DNA from: Alphaproteobacteria bacterium
GTDB lineage: Bacteria > Pseudomonadota > Alphaproteobacteria > SHVP01
Direction: 5' to 3'
Assembly: GCA_029936875.1 (NCBI GenBank)
Contig: JAPYRS010000009.1
Span: 1-41,324 of the forward strand
DNA: 41,324 nt
The notes under the pieces are model-generated. The model searched no databases. It saw only the letters and a list, made by a program, of their open reading frames with translations, and was not told the DNA's origin. Positions 29,341 through 41,324 of the stretch are shown here, piece after piece (position 1 is the first letter of the stretch; every line of letters starts with the position of its first letter). Position numbers and translations under genes: made by a program.

Positions 29341-30070
29341 CGGCGGCCGCGATCCAGCCACCGGCCACCGCCAAAAGGATCGCAACGATGCCGTAAATCG
29401 CGGGCTGTTGGTGCGCCAATTCAAAAACGATCCGTTCAATGCCGGACTTGTTGATGAACAGCGGGCTCGATTGGGTTTCGAGCAGCTCGCCATTCCTGAA
29501 GAAGTGAATGTTGGCGGTGTAGGTGCCCGTTGGTGCGTTTGCCGGAAACCGAAACGTAGTTCGAAAAAGTCCCTTTCGCACATATGAAATTGTGCCTTCA
29601 GTCACGCGGTAGAGAAGCGCAACTTCCTTGTTTCGAATGAGGCCTGCAAAAAAGTCATGCTGTTCTGCTTGAGAAAACTCGCCTTCGACGGAATAGGGCA
29701 AATTGGCCGGAAGTATGCCGAGCTCTTTTAGGGTCTCCCGTGACGCCATTTCGACGAGGGGTACCGATGTATTCACGGCATAGAAAGAGGGCACGCCGCG
29801 AAAGACGATTGATTCCCGGTTAATCCAAATTCCACCGATGCGCCGTTTTTTGCGGACGACGATTTCTTCTTTGGGCCCAGAGATGGCAACCAGCACATGG
29901 CCGTCTTCTTCGGCAGATCCAAAAAGCAGAATTTCCGTGCCCGAAAAACCAGAGGTAATATCGATGACGTGGGTTGCCAAATCCGCGGCCAGCGACTGCG
30001 CGTGTGACGGCGTAATGGCCGGCATGCAGCCAAGCGCTGCGACGAGAAATATTTGGACCGCCCTCATCAT
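29324..30070 (-). CDS. TIGR02186 family alphaproteobacterial membrane protein
   Basis: A 248-residue protein with a signal peptide (cleavage after S-H-A near residue 24), an extracytoplasmic beta-rich body beginning L-A-T-H-V-I-D-I-T-S-G-F-S-G-T-E-I-L-L-F-G, and one C-terminal membrane helix ahead of a short F-R-R-T tail. This matches the Alph_Pro_TM family (TIGR02186), whose function is unknown and which often sits beside TSUP exporters. ATG 30070 overlaps the exporter's stop (ATGATGA), so the two are co-translated; the frame continues upstream only as shadow of the exporter. It is probably an accessory of the sulfite/sulfonate exporter. Confidence 0.85.
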   Translation of the reverse strand: MMRAVQIFLVAALGCMPAITPSHAQSLAADLATHVIDITSGFSGTEILLFGSAEEDGHVLVAISGPKEEIVVRKKRRIGGIWINRESIVFRGVPSFYAVNTSVPLVEMASRETLKELGILPANLPYSVEGEFSQAEQHDFFAGLIRNKEVALLYRVTEGTISYVRKGLFRTTFRFPANAPTGTYTANIHFFRNGELLETQSSPLFINKSGIERIVFELAHQQPAIYGIVAILLAVAGGWIAAAVFRRT

Positions 30071-30987
30071 CTGCCGATCACCGGGCCAATCGAAAATGTG
30101 TCGGTCGGAACCGCGACAAGATCGAAAAATAATTTTGCGCAAACGAGCAAGACGGTCAACGCAAGCAGGGCGCGGAGCTGTTCCCCCTTTAGCTTGACGC
30201 CGACGCGCGCGCCAAATTGGGCGCCGATAACGGCGCCCGACAGCAACAGCAGAGCCAGCACAATATCGACCGTCTGATTGGTGACGGAGTGCAGGAAGGT
30301 GACGTTGGCGGTTACAAAAATGATCTGAAACAAGGACGTGCCGACGACAACGGCTGTCGGCATGCCCAACAGGTAGATCATCGCCGGGACCATGATGAAG
30401 CCGCCGCCAACACCCATGATTGCCGCAAGCACGCCAACCAAGAACCCGACAGCGAGAGGCGGTAGGACACTGATGTAAAGTTTGGATTTGTGAAAGCGCA
30501 TCCGAAAGGGGAGGCCGTGCACCCAATAATGGATATGCAGTTTGCGCCTCGGCGCGCCTTTTCTGCGCGATCGTATGATCATGCGGACGCTTTCAACCAG
30601 CATCAATGACCCGATAATTCCCAGAAAGACAACAAATGTGATTGAAATGACGAGATCGATTTGTCCCATTTCGCGCAAGACGCGGAATATGAGAGTCCCG
30701 ACCGTCGATCCAACGGCGCCGCCAATCAACAGGACGAAGCCCATTTTGAAATCGACATTGCCGCGACGCCAATGGGCGATTACACCCGATACCGATGCCG
30801 CAACGATCTGATTGGCTTCGGTTGCGACCGCAACGGCTGGCGGGATTCCGACAAAAATTAGCAGCGGGGTCATCAGAAACCCACCGCCCACGCCAAACAT
30901 GCCAGAAAGAAATCCAACCGCCCCACCCATGCCGAGGATTAGAAAAATGTTGAGCGATAACTCGGCAATGGGGAGATAGATCTGCAT
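30067..30987 (-). CDS. TSUP family (TauE/SafE) sulfite/sulfonate exporter
   Basis: A 306-residue integral membrane protein with the two family repeats: G-M-F-G-V-G-G-G-F-L-M-T-P near residue 30 and A-I-M-G-V-G-G-G-F-I-M-V-P near 190, each opening a four-helix half, separated by a basic cytoplasmic loop (R-S-R-R-K-G-A-P-R-R-K). ATG 30987 is used; a TTG at 30999 is also in frame, and neither has a good ribosome site. TSUP proteins export sulfite, sulfoacetate or related C2 sulfonates, or import thiosulfate. It is divergent from soeABC, which supports sulfite as the substrate and suggests joint control from the palindrome-rich gap. Confidence 0.9.
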   Translation of the reverse strand: MQIYLPIAELSLNIFLILGMGGAVGFLSGMFGVGGGFLMTPLLIFVGIPPAVAVATEANQIVAASVSGVIAHWRRGNVDFKMGFVLLIGGAVGSTVGTLIFRVLREMGQIDLVISITFVVFLGIIGSLMLVESVRMIIRSRRKGAPRRKLHIHYWVHGLPFRMRFHKSKLYISVLPPLAVGFLVGVLAAIMGVGGGFIMVPAMIYLLGMPTAVVVGTSLFQIIFVTANVTFLHSVTNQTVDIVLALLLLSGAVIGAQFGARVGVKLKGEQLRALLALTVLLVCAKLFFDLVAVPTDTFSIGPVIGR

Positions 30988-31023
30988 TTCCAGCAGCAAT
31001 ACTCAGATTATGTGATGATCAGG

Positions 31024-31108
31024 GGGTTCATTGGGGACCGGATTATGCGCCCTCGCATAACCCTTTTGAACCCTGTCTTTAAAATATTTGGGTTTGATAA
31101 AGTATCAA
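31024..31108. promoter_or_regulatory. Cluster of inverted repeats in the TSUP/soeA divergent promoter
   Basis: Three separate symmetries lie in this 177-bp gap. TTATGCG (31043-31049) faces CGCATAA (31054-31060) around 4 bp. GGGTTCA (31024-31030) faces TGAACCC (31067-31073) outside it. TTGATA (31094-31099) faces TATCAA (31103-31108) around 3 bp. The last resembles an FNR box but has 5 rather than 4 bases between the TTGAT and ATCAA halves. Likely operators for one or two regulators of the divergent sulfite genes; no regulator gene is in the neighbourhood. Confidence 0.6.
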
Positions 31109-31164
31109 TGGAATCGGCCATTCGCGGGTGATAAAAAGCGCTCGTCCCAACTAAAGTAAATCCC

Positions 31165-34014
31165 GTGAATGAGCCTCTAATCAATCCTTCGCCGACCATC
31201 TCAGATGAGGTGAAGGAAACGACCTGTTACATGTGCGCTTGCCGCTGCGGCATCCGGGTGCACCTTCGGGACGAGAAAATTCGATTTATCGAAGGCAATC
31301 CAGACCATCCCGTAAATGGGGGGGTCCTCTGCGCCAAGGGCTCCGCCGCCATCATGAAACAGTATTCGCCGGCACGTCTGACCGGGCCGCTGCGGCGGGT
31401 GGGCCCGAGGGGCTCCGGCGAATTTGAGGCAATCAGCTGGGACGAGGCGCTGCAAACGGCGGTCGGCTGGCTGGCGCCGCTTAGGCGGGACGACCCCCGG
31501 AAACTTGCGTTTTTCACCGGGCGGGATCAGAGCCAGGCACTTACCGGTTGGTGGGCGAGCCAGTTTGGGACGCCAAATTATGCGGCCCACGGCGGCTTTT
31601 GCTCCGTCAATATGGCAGCCGCCGGGCTCTATACGACCGGATTTTCCTTCTGGGAGTTTGGCGAACCGGACTGGGACCGGACCAAATACCTCGTCATGTT
31701 CGGCGTTGCCGAGGATCACGGTTCCAACCCGCTAAAAATTGGCCTTTCAAAGTTGAAGGCGCGCGGTGCCAAATTCGTTTCGGTTAACCCGGTCAGGACC
31801 GGGTATTCGGCGGTCGCCGATCAGTGGATCGGAATTCGCCCGGGCACCGACGGGCTGCTGATATTTTCCTTAATTCGCGAGCTGCTGCTGGCCGACAAGG
31901 TCGATTTCGAATTTCTCAGCCGCTACACCAACTCCGGCTGGCTTGTGGTGAAGAACCCGGGCCAAGCCGATGACGGGCTGTTTGCCCGCGATCAAGACGG
32001 CGATCCGCTGGTTTGGGACAAGAAGAGCGGCGCGCCTGTTTCGGCGATGGCCGGGACTGGTGAGCCTGCGCTAATTGGAGACTACGTTCTTACCGACGGG
32101 CGCAGTGTTACGCCGGTATTTCAACTTCTCGCAAAGCGTCTACTGGATCCCCAGTATGCGCCGGACGCGGTCGCTGAGACGACCGGCATTTCGGCTGACG
32201 TTATTCGTAAACTCGCCGCAGATTTGGCCCATGTCGCGTTCGAGCAGGAAATTACTGTTGCGACGCCGTGGACCGATTGGACCGGAAAGCGCCACGAAAG
32301 TTTCACCGGGCGACCGGTAAGTTTTCACGCGATGCGGGGAATTTCCGCCCATGCCAACGGATTTCACACCTGCCGCGCACTCCACATTCTTCAGTTGCTT
32401 TTGGGCAGCGTTGATTGTCCGGGCGGCTTTCGCTCAAAACCGCCTTACCCGAAACCGATCCCGCCGCCGAACCGCCCAACGGGACAGAAAGGCACCGAGC
32501 AACCTCTCGATGGATCTCCACTCGGATTTCCGCTGTGCCCGGAAGATTTGCTCATCGATCAGGACGGGACGCCGGAACGCATCGATAAGGCCTATTCGTG
32601 GGAGGCCCCGTTGGCGGCGCACGGGGCGATGCATAACGTCATTCGCAATGCCTGGCGCGGCGATCCCTACCCAATTGATACGCTGTTCCTGTTCATGGCC
32701 AATATGAGCTGGAATTCCTCGATGGCGACGGCCGAGACGATTGCCATGCTGGAAGACAGGGATGAAAGCACCGGCGAGTACAAGATTCCCCACATCATTT
32801 ATTCCGATGCCTTTAATTCTGAGATGGTGCCGTACGCCGACTTGATCCTGCCGGATACCACCTTCCTCGAGCGTTACGATTGCATCTCATTGCTGGACCG
32901 GCCGATCAGTGATCGCAACGGTCCCGCGGACGCTGTTCGCCAGCCCGTCTTAAAACCTGACCGCGACGTTCGTCCGTTTCAGGATGTGTTGCTTGATCTT
33001 GGCGCGCGACTGGGTCTTCCCGGCATGGTCACGGATGAAGGCGAACCAGAGTATCCCGGCGGATTCCCCGACTACATTGTAAATCATGAACGCCAGCCCG
33101 GAATTGGATTGCTTGCCGGGTGGCGGGGGGAGTCAGGTCTTGAACATGGCCGCGGCGCGCCAAATGAAAATCAGCTGGACGCCTATATCGCCAACGGGTG
33201 TTACTGGTCGAGCAAAATTCCCGACGATTGCCAATTTTATCGGGGCGTCAATCAGGGTTATCTCGATTACGCCGTGCGGATGGGATTTTTAGGGTCGGCG
33301 GAACCGATTATTCACCAAATATACAGTGAACCTTTGCAGCGATTCAGGCTCGCTGCCCAGGGTCACGGCGACGTCCAGCCACCGGATGCAATGCGGTCCC
33401 GCGTCGAAACCGCCTTTGATCCGCTGCCTTTCTGGAATGATTCAACGGTCACAGCAGGCGGCGACCTTCCGCTTCATGCAATCACGCAACGCCCGATGGC
33501 CATGTACCATTCCTGGGATGGGCAAAACGCCTGGCAGCGCCAAATTCACGGTGATAATTTTCTCTACGTGCACCACGAGACGGCTGCCGGTTACGGCATT
33601 TCAGACGGTGACTGGGTCAAGGTTTCAAGTGGCCACGGTCAAATTACGGTGCAGGTTCGTTTAATGGACGGCGTCAACCGGGCAACCGTTTGGACCTGGA
33701 ATGCGATTGGAAAACGCGCCGGGGCCGGGAATCTTTCTGAAGACGCACCGGAGTCAAACTCAGGCTTTTTGCTCAATCACCTGATTCCGGATCAACGATC
33801 TGACCCGGAAAGCGATGCCAGTTATTCAAACTCTGATCCGGTCACCGGTCAGGCGGCCTGGTATGACCTCCGGGTGCAAATCGAGAAAGTTGATGCGCCT
33901 GCCGATTCAAAGACCCAGCCGCAATTTGCTCCGCTGCCAACCCTTCCGGGACAGATGACGAGGCCAGACGTGCTGGCGTACGGGGCCGAGTTTCGAAAGC
34001 CTGGTGACGCATGA
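31165..34014 (+). CDS. soeA: SoeA-type sulfite dehydrogenase molybdopterin subunit
   Basis: A 949-residue Mo-bisMGD oxidoreductase. C21-x2-C24-x3-C28-x27-C56 binds the N-terminal 4Fe-4S cluster. C146 in G-G-F-C-S-V-N sits where the Mo-ligand cysteine is found in Nap-type enzymes. The C-terminal molydop-binding domain starts near residue 770 (A-I-T-Q-R-P-M-A-M-Y-H-S-W). There is no twin-arginine signal, so it is cytoplasmic, as in SoeABC. The GTG start at 31165 has only a weak upstream site. Length, the order A-B-C with a DmsC-like anchor, and the divergent sulfite exporter point to quinone-reducing sulfite oxidation, though tetrathionate or polysulfide enzymes share the architecture. It overlaps soeB by 4 bp. 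Confidence 0.88.
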   Translation: MNEPLINPSPTISDEVKETTCYMCACRCGIRVHLRDEKIRFIEGNPDHPVNGGVLCAKGSAAIMKQYSPARLTGPLRRVGPRGSGEFEAISWDEALQTAVGWLAPLRRDDPRKLAFFTGRDQSQALTGWWASQFGTPNYAAHGGFCSVNMAAAGLYTTGFSFWEFGEPDWDRTKYLVMFGVAEDHGSNPLKIGLSKLKARGAKFVSVNPVRTGYSAVADQWIGIRPGTDGLLIFSLIRELLLADKVDFEFLSRYTNSGWLVVKNPGQADDGLFARDQDGDPLVWDKKSGAPVSAMAGTGEPALIGDYVLTDGRSVTPVFQLLAKRLLDPQYAPDAVAETTGISADVIRKLAADLAHVAFEQEITVATPWTDWTGKRHESFTGRPVSFHAMRGISAHANGFHTCRALHILQLLLGSVDCPGGFRSKPPYPKPIPPPNRPTGQKGTEQPLDGSPLGFPLCPEDLLIDQDGTPERIDKAYSWEAPLAAHGAMHNVIRNAWRGDPYPIDTLFLFMANMSWNSSMATAETIAMLEDRDESTGEYKIPHIIYSDAFNSEMVPYADLILPDTTFLERYDCISLLDRPISDRNGPADAVRQPVLKPDRDVRPFQDVLLDLGARLGLPGMVTDEGEPEYPGGFPDYIVNHERQPGIGLLAGWRGESGLEHGRGAPNENQLDAYIANGCYWSSKIPDDCQFYRGVNQGYLDYAVRMGFLGSAEPIIHQIYSEPLQRFRLAAQGHGDVQPPDAMRSRVETAFDPLPFWNDSTVTAGGDLPLHAITQRPMAMYHSWDGQNAWQRQIHGDNFLYVHHETAAGYGISDGDWVKVSSGHGQITVQVRLMDGVNRATVWTWNAIGKRAGAGNLSEDAPESNSGFLLNHLIPDQRSDPESDASYSNSDPVTGQAAWYDLRVQIEKVDAPADSKTQPQFAPLPTLPGQMTRPDVLAYGAEFRKPGDA

Positions 34015-34754
34015 CCTCTCTGCCAACGCAATCAACCGGCAAAAAACTCGGTCTGGTGATCGATCTCGACACTTGCGTTGGATGTCACGCGTGTTCGGTC
34101 AATTGCAAGGAATGGAATTCCGGTGGCCATGCCGCACCGCTCACGGATCTCGAGCCCTACGGCGCAAATCCGGACGGCGTTTGGTTCAACCGCGTCCACA
34201 GTTTTGAAGTCGGCGAAGGCGATACCGGGCGGACCGTCTATTTCCCAAAATCCTGCCTCCATTGCGACGAACCGGCGTGTGTTACCGTTTGCCCGACGGG
34301 GGCGTCTTACAAGAGAGTCGAAGACGGCATCGTTCTGGTCGATGAAGACAAATGCATCGGCTGCAAACTCTGTTCCTGGGCGTGTCCCTACGGCGCACGC
34401 GAATACGACCCGACCGAAGGCGTGATGAAAAAATGCACGCTCTGTATTGATCGGATTTACAACGAAAATCTTCCGGAAGCTGAACGTGTGCCGGTCTGTG
34501 TTTCCACCTGCCCGGCAAGCGCTCGCCATTTTGGGGATCTCGGCGATCCTAATTCCGAAGTCTCGCAATTGGTTGCAAGTCGCGGCGGTGTCGATCTGAT
34601 GCCGGAAATGGGCTACCAACCGGTTAACAAGTACCTGCCGCCCCGCCCGAAGGTAACTAATGATTCCGTTCACCTTGCTGCCGGGTTGACGCCGACCGCC
34701 CCGGATTCGGCTGGAAAATTTCTGCAATGGGTCGACCGGCTGTTGTCACCATAA
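34011..34754 (+). CDS. soeB: SoeB-type iron-sulfur electron-transfer subunit
   Basis: A 247-residue DmsB/NrfC-type ferredoxin with four cysteine blocks: C22-V-G-C25-H-A-C28-S-V-N-C32; C-L-H-C-D-E-P-A-C-V-T-V-C-P; C-I-G-C-K-L-C-S-W-A-C-P; and C-T-L-C-I-D-R with C-V-S-T-C-P further on. These suit four 4Fe-4S clusters. There is no Tat signal, matching a cytoplasmic SoeA partner. ATG 34011 overlaps the soeA stop (ATGA) and the anchor gene follows 13 bp later. It would carry electrons from the molybdenum subunit to the membrane subunit. Confidence 0.9.
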   Translation: MTSLPTQSTGKKLGLVIDLDTCVGCHACSVNCKEWNSGGHAAPLTDLEPYGANPDGVWFNRVHSFEVGEGDTGRTVYFPKSCLHCDEPACVTVCPTGASYKRVEDGIVLVDEDKCIGCKLCSWACPYGAREYDPTEGVMKKCTLCIDRIYNENLPEAERVPVCVSTCPASARHFGDLGDPNSEVSQLVASRGGVDLMPEMGYQPVNKYLPPRPKVTNDSVHLAAGLTPTAPDSAGKFLQWVDRLLSP

Positions 34755-34767
34755 GTAATTCGATTTC

Positions 34768-35733
34768 ATGCACCCCGCATTTTCAGTAATTTTCTTTACC
34801 GTTTCTTCCGGCGCCGGTTATGGGCTTCTCGCGATCCTTGCCCTTCAGCTTTATGTCGAACGGTTGCCGCAGAACATATGGTTTTCCTGGGCCGGATTCG
34901 TAATCGCGTTTGGCCTGATTTCGTTTGGATTGCTTTCTTCGTTTGCGCATCTCGGCCACCCGGAGCGCGCGTTAAAGGCGTTCTCGCAGTGGCGTTCCTC
35001 GTGGTTGTCGCGGGAAGGGGTGGTTGCGGTTTTGACCTATGCCCCGGGCGGGTTGATCGCCATCGCCTGGTTGCTGATACCGGATATTAGAAATTCGTCG
35101 GCGCTTCCGGTTTGGGTCGAAATTGCGGCTCTGTTTACGATTCTGTGTGCCGTGTTGACGGTGTATTGCACGTCAATGATTTACGCGAGCCTTCGAACCA
35201 TTCCCCATTGGCACAACGGCCATACCGTCATCGGATATCTCGTCCACGCGGCGATGAGCGGTGCGGTCGTTTACGTTTTTCTATCAAGTCTGTTTGGTGT
35301 TCTTGCGATGTCGGCGATGTGGCCGGCGCTTGCTCTGTTGGGTGTTGGTTTTTTTGCGAAAACAGCGTTCTGGCGGTACGTCGATTCTGCGCCGCCCAGT
35401 ATGACGGCTGAATCTGCGACCGGGTTGACCGGGTTTGGTGCGGTGCGACCGCTCGACCCGCCGCATACATCGGCCAATTATCTTCAAAAAGAAATGGGCT
35501 TTCAAATCGCCCGCAAGCATGCGGCGCGGCTTCGTCGTATTGCGATGATCCTCAGTTACGGTGCCCCCTTCATCGCCCTCATACTTAGCGCGCAGACCGA
35601 CGATTGGCTCAACCCGCTGCTGGCTGGTGTCGCGGTACTGGCAATGGCGGCGGGACTGCTAACGGAACGCTGGTTGTTCTTCGCGGAGGCGAAACATAGC
35701 GTGACGCTCTACTACGGTGAGAAATCCGTCTAA
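34768..35733 (+). CDS. soeC: SoeC-type DmsC-like membrane anchor subunit
   Basis: A 321-residue hydrophobic protein with about eight predicted membrane helices, beginning [18 protein letters not shown], the typical DmsC-family opening, and including L-G-H-P-E-R-A and S-W-L-S-R-E-G, conserved near the quinone side. It anchors SoeAB and passes electrons to the quinone pool. The last gene of soeABC; its end overlaps the convergent Mpo1-like gene by 4 bp. Confidence 0.9.
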   Translation: MHPAFSVIFFTVSSGAGYGLLAILALQLYVERLPQNIWFSWAGFVIAFGLISFGLLSSFAHLGHPERALKAFSQWRSSWLSREGVVAVLTYAPGGLIAIAWLLIPDIRNSSALPVWVEIAALFTILCAVLTVYCTSMIYASLRTIPHWHNGHTVIGYLVHAAMSGAVVYVFLSSLFGVLAMSAMWPALALLGVGFFAKTAFWRYVDSAPPSMTAESATGLTGFGAVRPLDPPHTSANYLQKEMGFQIARKHAARLRRIAMILSYGAPFIALILSAQTDDWLNPLLAGVAVLAMAAGLLTERWLFFAEAKHSVTLYYGEKSV

Positions 35734-36056
35734 TCCTGGTGGCGTGAGACGTCCGGTTTGAGCCGACCGGTAAGCCATAGGAAATACATCCGGAAATCGC
35801 TGAACAGCGACCACAGCGGATAGCGAAAGGTCGCCGGGCGATTTTTTTCGACCAGAATGTGCGCCGCCCAGGCAAAGGCGTAGCCGGATAACGCGGCCCA
35901 CAGCAAATCCAAGGGGTTGCCAGAAAATGCGGCGCTCAAAAGAAACAGGATCGCCAGACTGGTTCCGACATAATGTAAAACCCGGCAAAGCGGCTTGCTG
36001 TGCTCACTGAGGTAATAGGGCCAGAATTCCCGATATGTTTTAAATCGATCCGCCAT
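35730..36056 (-). CDS. Mpo1-like (DUF962) membrane protein
   Basis: A 108-residue protein with the DUF962/Mpo1 pattern: [22 protein letters not shown] at the N-terminus, then [12 protein letters not shown] and two or three membrane helices. Yeast Mpo1 is a fatty-acid alpha-dioxygenase needing Fe2+, and the H-x4-H type histidines are kept here. The bacterial role is not established. ATG 36056 has AGGA upstream. It is convergent with soeC and likely independent of it. Confidence 0.88.
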   Translation of the reverse strand: MADRFKTYREFWPYYLSEHSKPLCRVLHYVGTSLAILFLLSAAFSGNPLDLLWAALSGYAFAWAAHILVEKNRPATFRYPLWSLFSDFRMYFLWLTGRLKPDVSRHQD

Positions 36057-36194
36057 AAAAAGTCCTTTTCGGTCGCCGGAATTGGATACTAGGCGGGATG
36101 CAGGGTCGAAAAAAGGGCGGAAAAGTAGGGGTTACACAATAAATCATTTCGAGCAGCGTGCCGGCAGGCGGGACCAATCCCCTACGTGCATTTA

Positions 36195-36223
36195 TTGACG
36201 TTTACGTTAACGTCAAGTAAAGT
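36195..36223 (+). promoter_or_regulatory. Near-palindromic operator overlapping a promoter upstream of the MerR gene
   Basis: TTGACGTT at 36195-36202 and AACGTCAA at 36209-36216 form an 8-bp inverted repeat; the full 22-bp element matches its reverse complement at 20 positions. TTGACG itself looks like a -35 box, and TAAAGT at 36218-36223 is a possible -10 at 17-bp spacing, so the symmetric site would sit within the promoter spacer, as MerR-family operators do. LiuR-type sites have this TGACGTTAACGTCA-like look, from memory. Confidence 0.65.
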
Positions 36224-36297
36224 GAAGGGGTTAGATTTGGGCGAAATGACCTACGGGCGTTCCCGTGAGGTTTGGCGCCTAGCGTTAGGTAGAAGTC

Positions 36298-36682
36298 TTG
36301 AAAGATACTTTCTTCATTGGCGATCTGGCTGGCGAATTCGGGATTACCGCCCGCACACTTCGATTCTACGAAGACCAGGATCTGCTCCACCCGACCAGAA
36401 CCGGCAAGACGCGATTGTTCAGCATCCGCGACCGTGCCCGGTTGATACTTATTTTGCGCGGCAAGCGCCTCGGGTTCAGCCTTGCCGAAATAAAGGAAAT
36501 GCTCGACCTCTATTCGCGCGGCGATGGGCAGGCCGAACAGCTGCGCGTGACGCTAGGCAAGATTCAGGATCGTGTGCACAAACTCGAATCGCAAAAGGCT
36601 GACATCGATCTTGTTTTGAGTGAACTGTCTGATGTCGATTCGGAAATCCGCCGCACCCTCGCCGCGACTGAAGTGACCGCTC

Positions 36683-36693
<11 letters not shown>
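36298..36693 (+). CDS. MerR family transcriptional regulator (LiuR-like)
   Basis: A 131-residue MerR protein. The N-terminal winged HTH reads F-F-I-G-D-L-A-G-E-F-G-I-T-A-R-T-L-R-F-Y-E-D, followed by a dimerisation coiled coil near 85-120. There is no cysteine metal site, so it probably senses an acyl-CoA-type ligand. TTG is the only usable start because a TAG lies in frame just upstream (36286-36288); AGGTAGAAG precedes it. The downstream acyl-CoA dehydrogenase start overlaps its end, so it regulates its own operon, probably through the near-palindrome at 36195-36216. LiuR of branched-chain acid catabolism is the nearest role I know. Confidence 0.9.
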
Positions 36694-40449
<3,756 letters not shown>

Positions 40450-40528
40450 AATTGAGAGACGCCCAAGCGGGACATTGTTTGAAGATGCGCCTTCGCGCGG
40501 ATGCGAATTGAACTGAAAGGCTAAGAAA

Positions 40529-41324
40529 ATGGACGACGTTGTCATTGCGGGCTACACCCGCTCCCCATTTCATTTCGCGAGAAAAGGCGAGTTGGCGAAA
40601 GTGCGGCCAGATGAAATGGCGGCCCAGGTTATTCGTGCGCTGATCGAGCGCACCGGCGTGGAGCCTGCCGACATCGAAGACCTGATTATGGGATGTGCCT
40701 TTCCCGAGGGCGAGCAGGGATTCAATGTCGGGCGCATCGTTGGTTTTCTCACCGACCTGCCGCTCAGCGTTGCCGGCACCACTGTCAACAGGTTCTGTGG
40801 ATCTTCCATGCAGTCGATTCACATGGCCGCCGGGGCCATTCAGATGAACGCGGGCGACGCCTTTATATGTGCGGGCATGGAATCAATGACGCGTGTGCCG
40901 ATGCCGGGTTTCAATCCGTCGCCGCATCCGGGTCTCTTTGAGCGTTGGCCGGATGTCTACATCTCGATGGGACAGACGGCGGAGAACCTCGCCAAGAAAT
41001 ACGATATTTCCCGCGCCGAACAACAAGACCTAACCGTCGTGAGCCATGACCGGGCCGCCAAAGCCCGCGAAGAAGGGCGGCTCTCCGACGAAATCATTCC
41101 CATCGCCAATGGTAATTTGCGGGTCGAACAAGACGGCTGCATCCGTCCCGGCACCGATCAGGCAGCATTGGACGGTCTTGATCTCGCCTTTGATAAGAAC
41201 GGAACGGTCACCGCCGGAACATCATCGCCGCTAACCGACGGCGCCTCGGCCGTTTTGGTGTGCCGCGAGTCATACGTAGATTCACATGGCCTGAAAAAAA
41301 TGGCCCGCATCAAAGGCATCGGCG
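40529..41324 (+). CDS. Thiolase family acyltransferase, 3' end outside window
   Basis: 265 codons of a thiolase before the window ends. The nucleophile C90 is in V-N-R-F-C-G-S-S-M-Q; G-M-E-S-M-T-R-V-P and D-F-A... style middle blocks (here M-G-Q-T-A-E-N-L-A-K-K-Y) and T-A-G-T-S-S-P-L-T-D-G-A follow. The C-terminal His and second Cys lie beyond the edge. The start is ATG 40529 with an AAAGG-like site upstream. It would cleave 3-oxoacyl-CoA to acetyl-CoA at the end of the beta-oxidation steps of this operon. Confidence 0.93.
   Translation, partial: MDDVVIAGYTRSPFHFARKGELAKVRPDEMAAQVIRALIERTGVEPADIEDLIMGCAFPEGEQGFNVGRIVGFLTDLPLSVAGTTVNRFCGSSMQSIHMAAGAIQMNAGDAFICAGMESMTRVPMPGFNPSPHPGLFERWPDVYISMGQTAENLAKKYDISRAEQQDLTVVSHDRAAKAREEGRLSDEIIPIANGNLRVEQDGCIRPGTDQAALDGLDLAFDKNGTVTAGTSSPLTDGASAVLVCRESYVDSHGLKKMARIKGIG

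Noticed and set aside
31094-31108. FNR box upstream of soeA
   Set aside because: The halves TTGAT and ATCAA are separated by 5 bases, not the 4 required by the FNR consensus, so I keep it only as a palindrome.

Overview
The window looks like a chromosomal stretch from a free-living alphaproteobacterium. Pointers are a TIGR02186-type membrane protein (a family I know only from Alphaproteobacteria), a SoeABC-type sulfite dehydrogenase beside a TSUP exporter, DsbD/TlpA proteins of alphaproteobacterial style, and moderate-to-high GC with frequent GTG/TTG starts. I see no rRNA, tRNA, CRISPR, phage or transposase. Nearly all of it is metabolic genes, packed in short operons with 4-bp ATGA overlaps. 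No gene-free stretch exceeds about 250 bases.

Region by region: (1) 1-541: the tail of an amidase, then a 107-codon ORF that looks like the last third of a PspF-type activator without its AAA+ domain. (2) 620-3631: an Lrp/AsnC regulator divergent from a homodimeric E1 (AceE/MdeB-like) 2-oxoacid dehydrogenase, with a perfect 12-bp inverted repeat between them. (3) 3635-6424: two tandem two-module VOC proteins on the minus strand (the second has a one-base frameshift at its start), divergent from a class II aldolase/adducin protein. (4) 6631-10757: a family 5 solute-binding protein without its permease, a clear terminator, then three SDR genes of which two are tandem paralogues. (5) 10766-16031, minus strand: UbiD-type decarboxylase, a small four-cysteine zinc ribbon, two tandem Asp/Glu/hydantoin-racemase paralogues, a CADD/PqqC-like diiron-type oxidase, an SDR and a DOPA 4,5-dioxygenase-like protein. 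(6) 16233-20490, plus strand and divergent from ubiD: an amidohydrolase-fold protein, a cysteine hydrolase, an acyl-CoA ligase and a SAM methyltransferase. (7) 20540-25976: a fused-type indolepyruvate ferredoxin oxidoreductase pair (IorA/IorB) divergent from a GlcD-like FAD oxidase. (8) 26112-29286: a small acidic unknown ORF, a DsbD/ScsB-like reductase and a TlpA-like thioredoxin. (9) 29324-35733: TIGR02186 protein and TSUP exporter, divergent from soeABC. (10) 35730-41324: an Mpo1-like membrane protein, then a MerR regulator, AidB-like acyl-CoA dehydrogenase, FadH-like flavoprotein and thiolase (cut by the window end).

How they may work together: regions 5 and 6 form one divergent island holding two possible decarboxylases (UbiD and amidohydrolase fold), an amide/imide-type hydrolase, racemase/isomerase-family proteins, two oxygenase-type proteins and a CoA ligase. 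That parts list suits degradation of an oxidised aromatic or N-heteroaromatic acid, but I cannot match it to a pathway I know; it is the best candidate here for an undescribed system. Region 7 would turn aryl-2-hydroxy acids into aryl-pyruvates and then aryl-acyl-CoA. Region 9 would oxidise or export sulfite released by sulfonate breakdown. Region 10 is a beta-oxidation-type operon under a MerR regulator. All pathway statements are inference from families and gene order.
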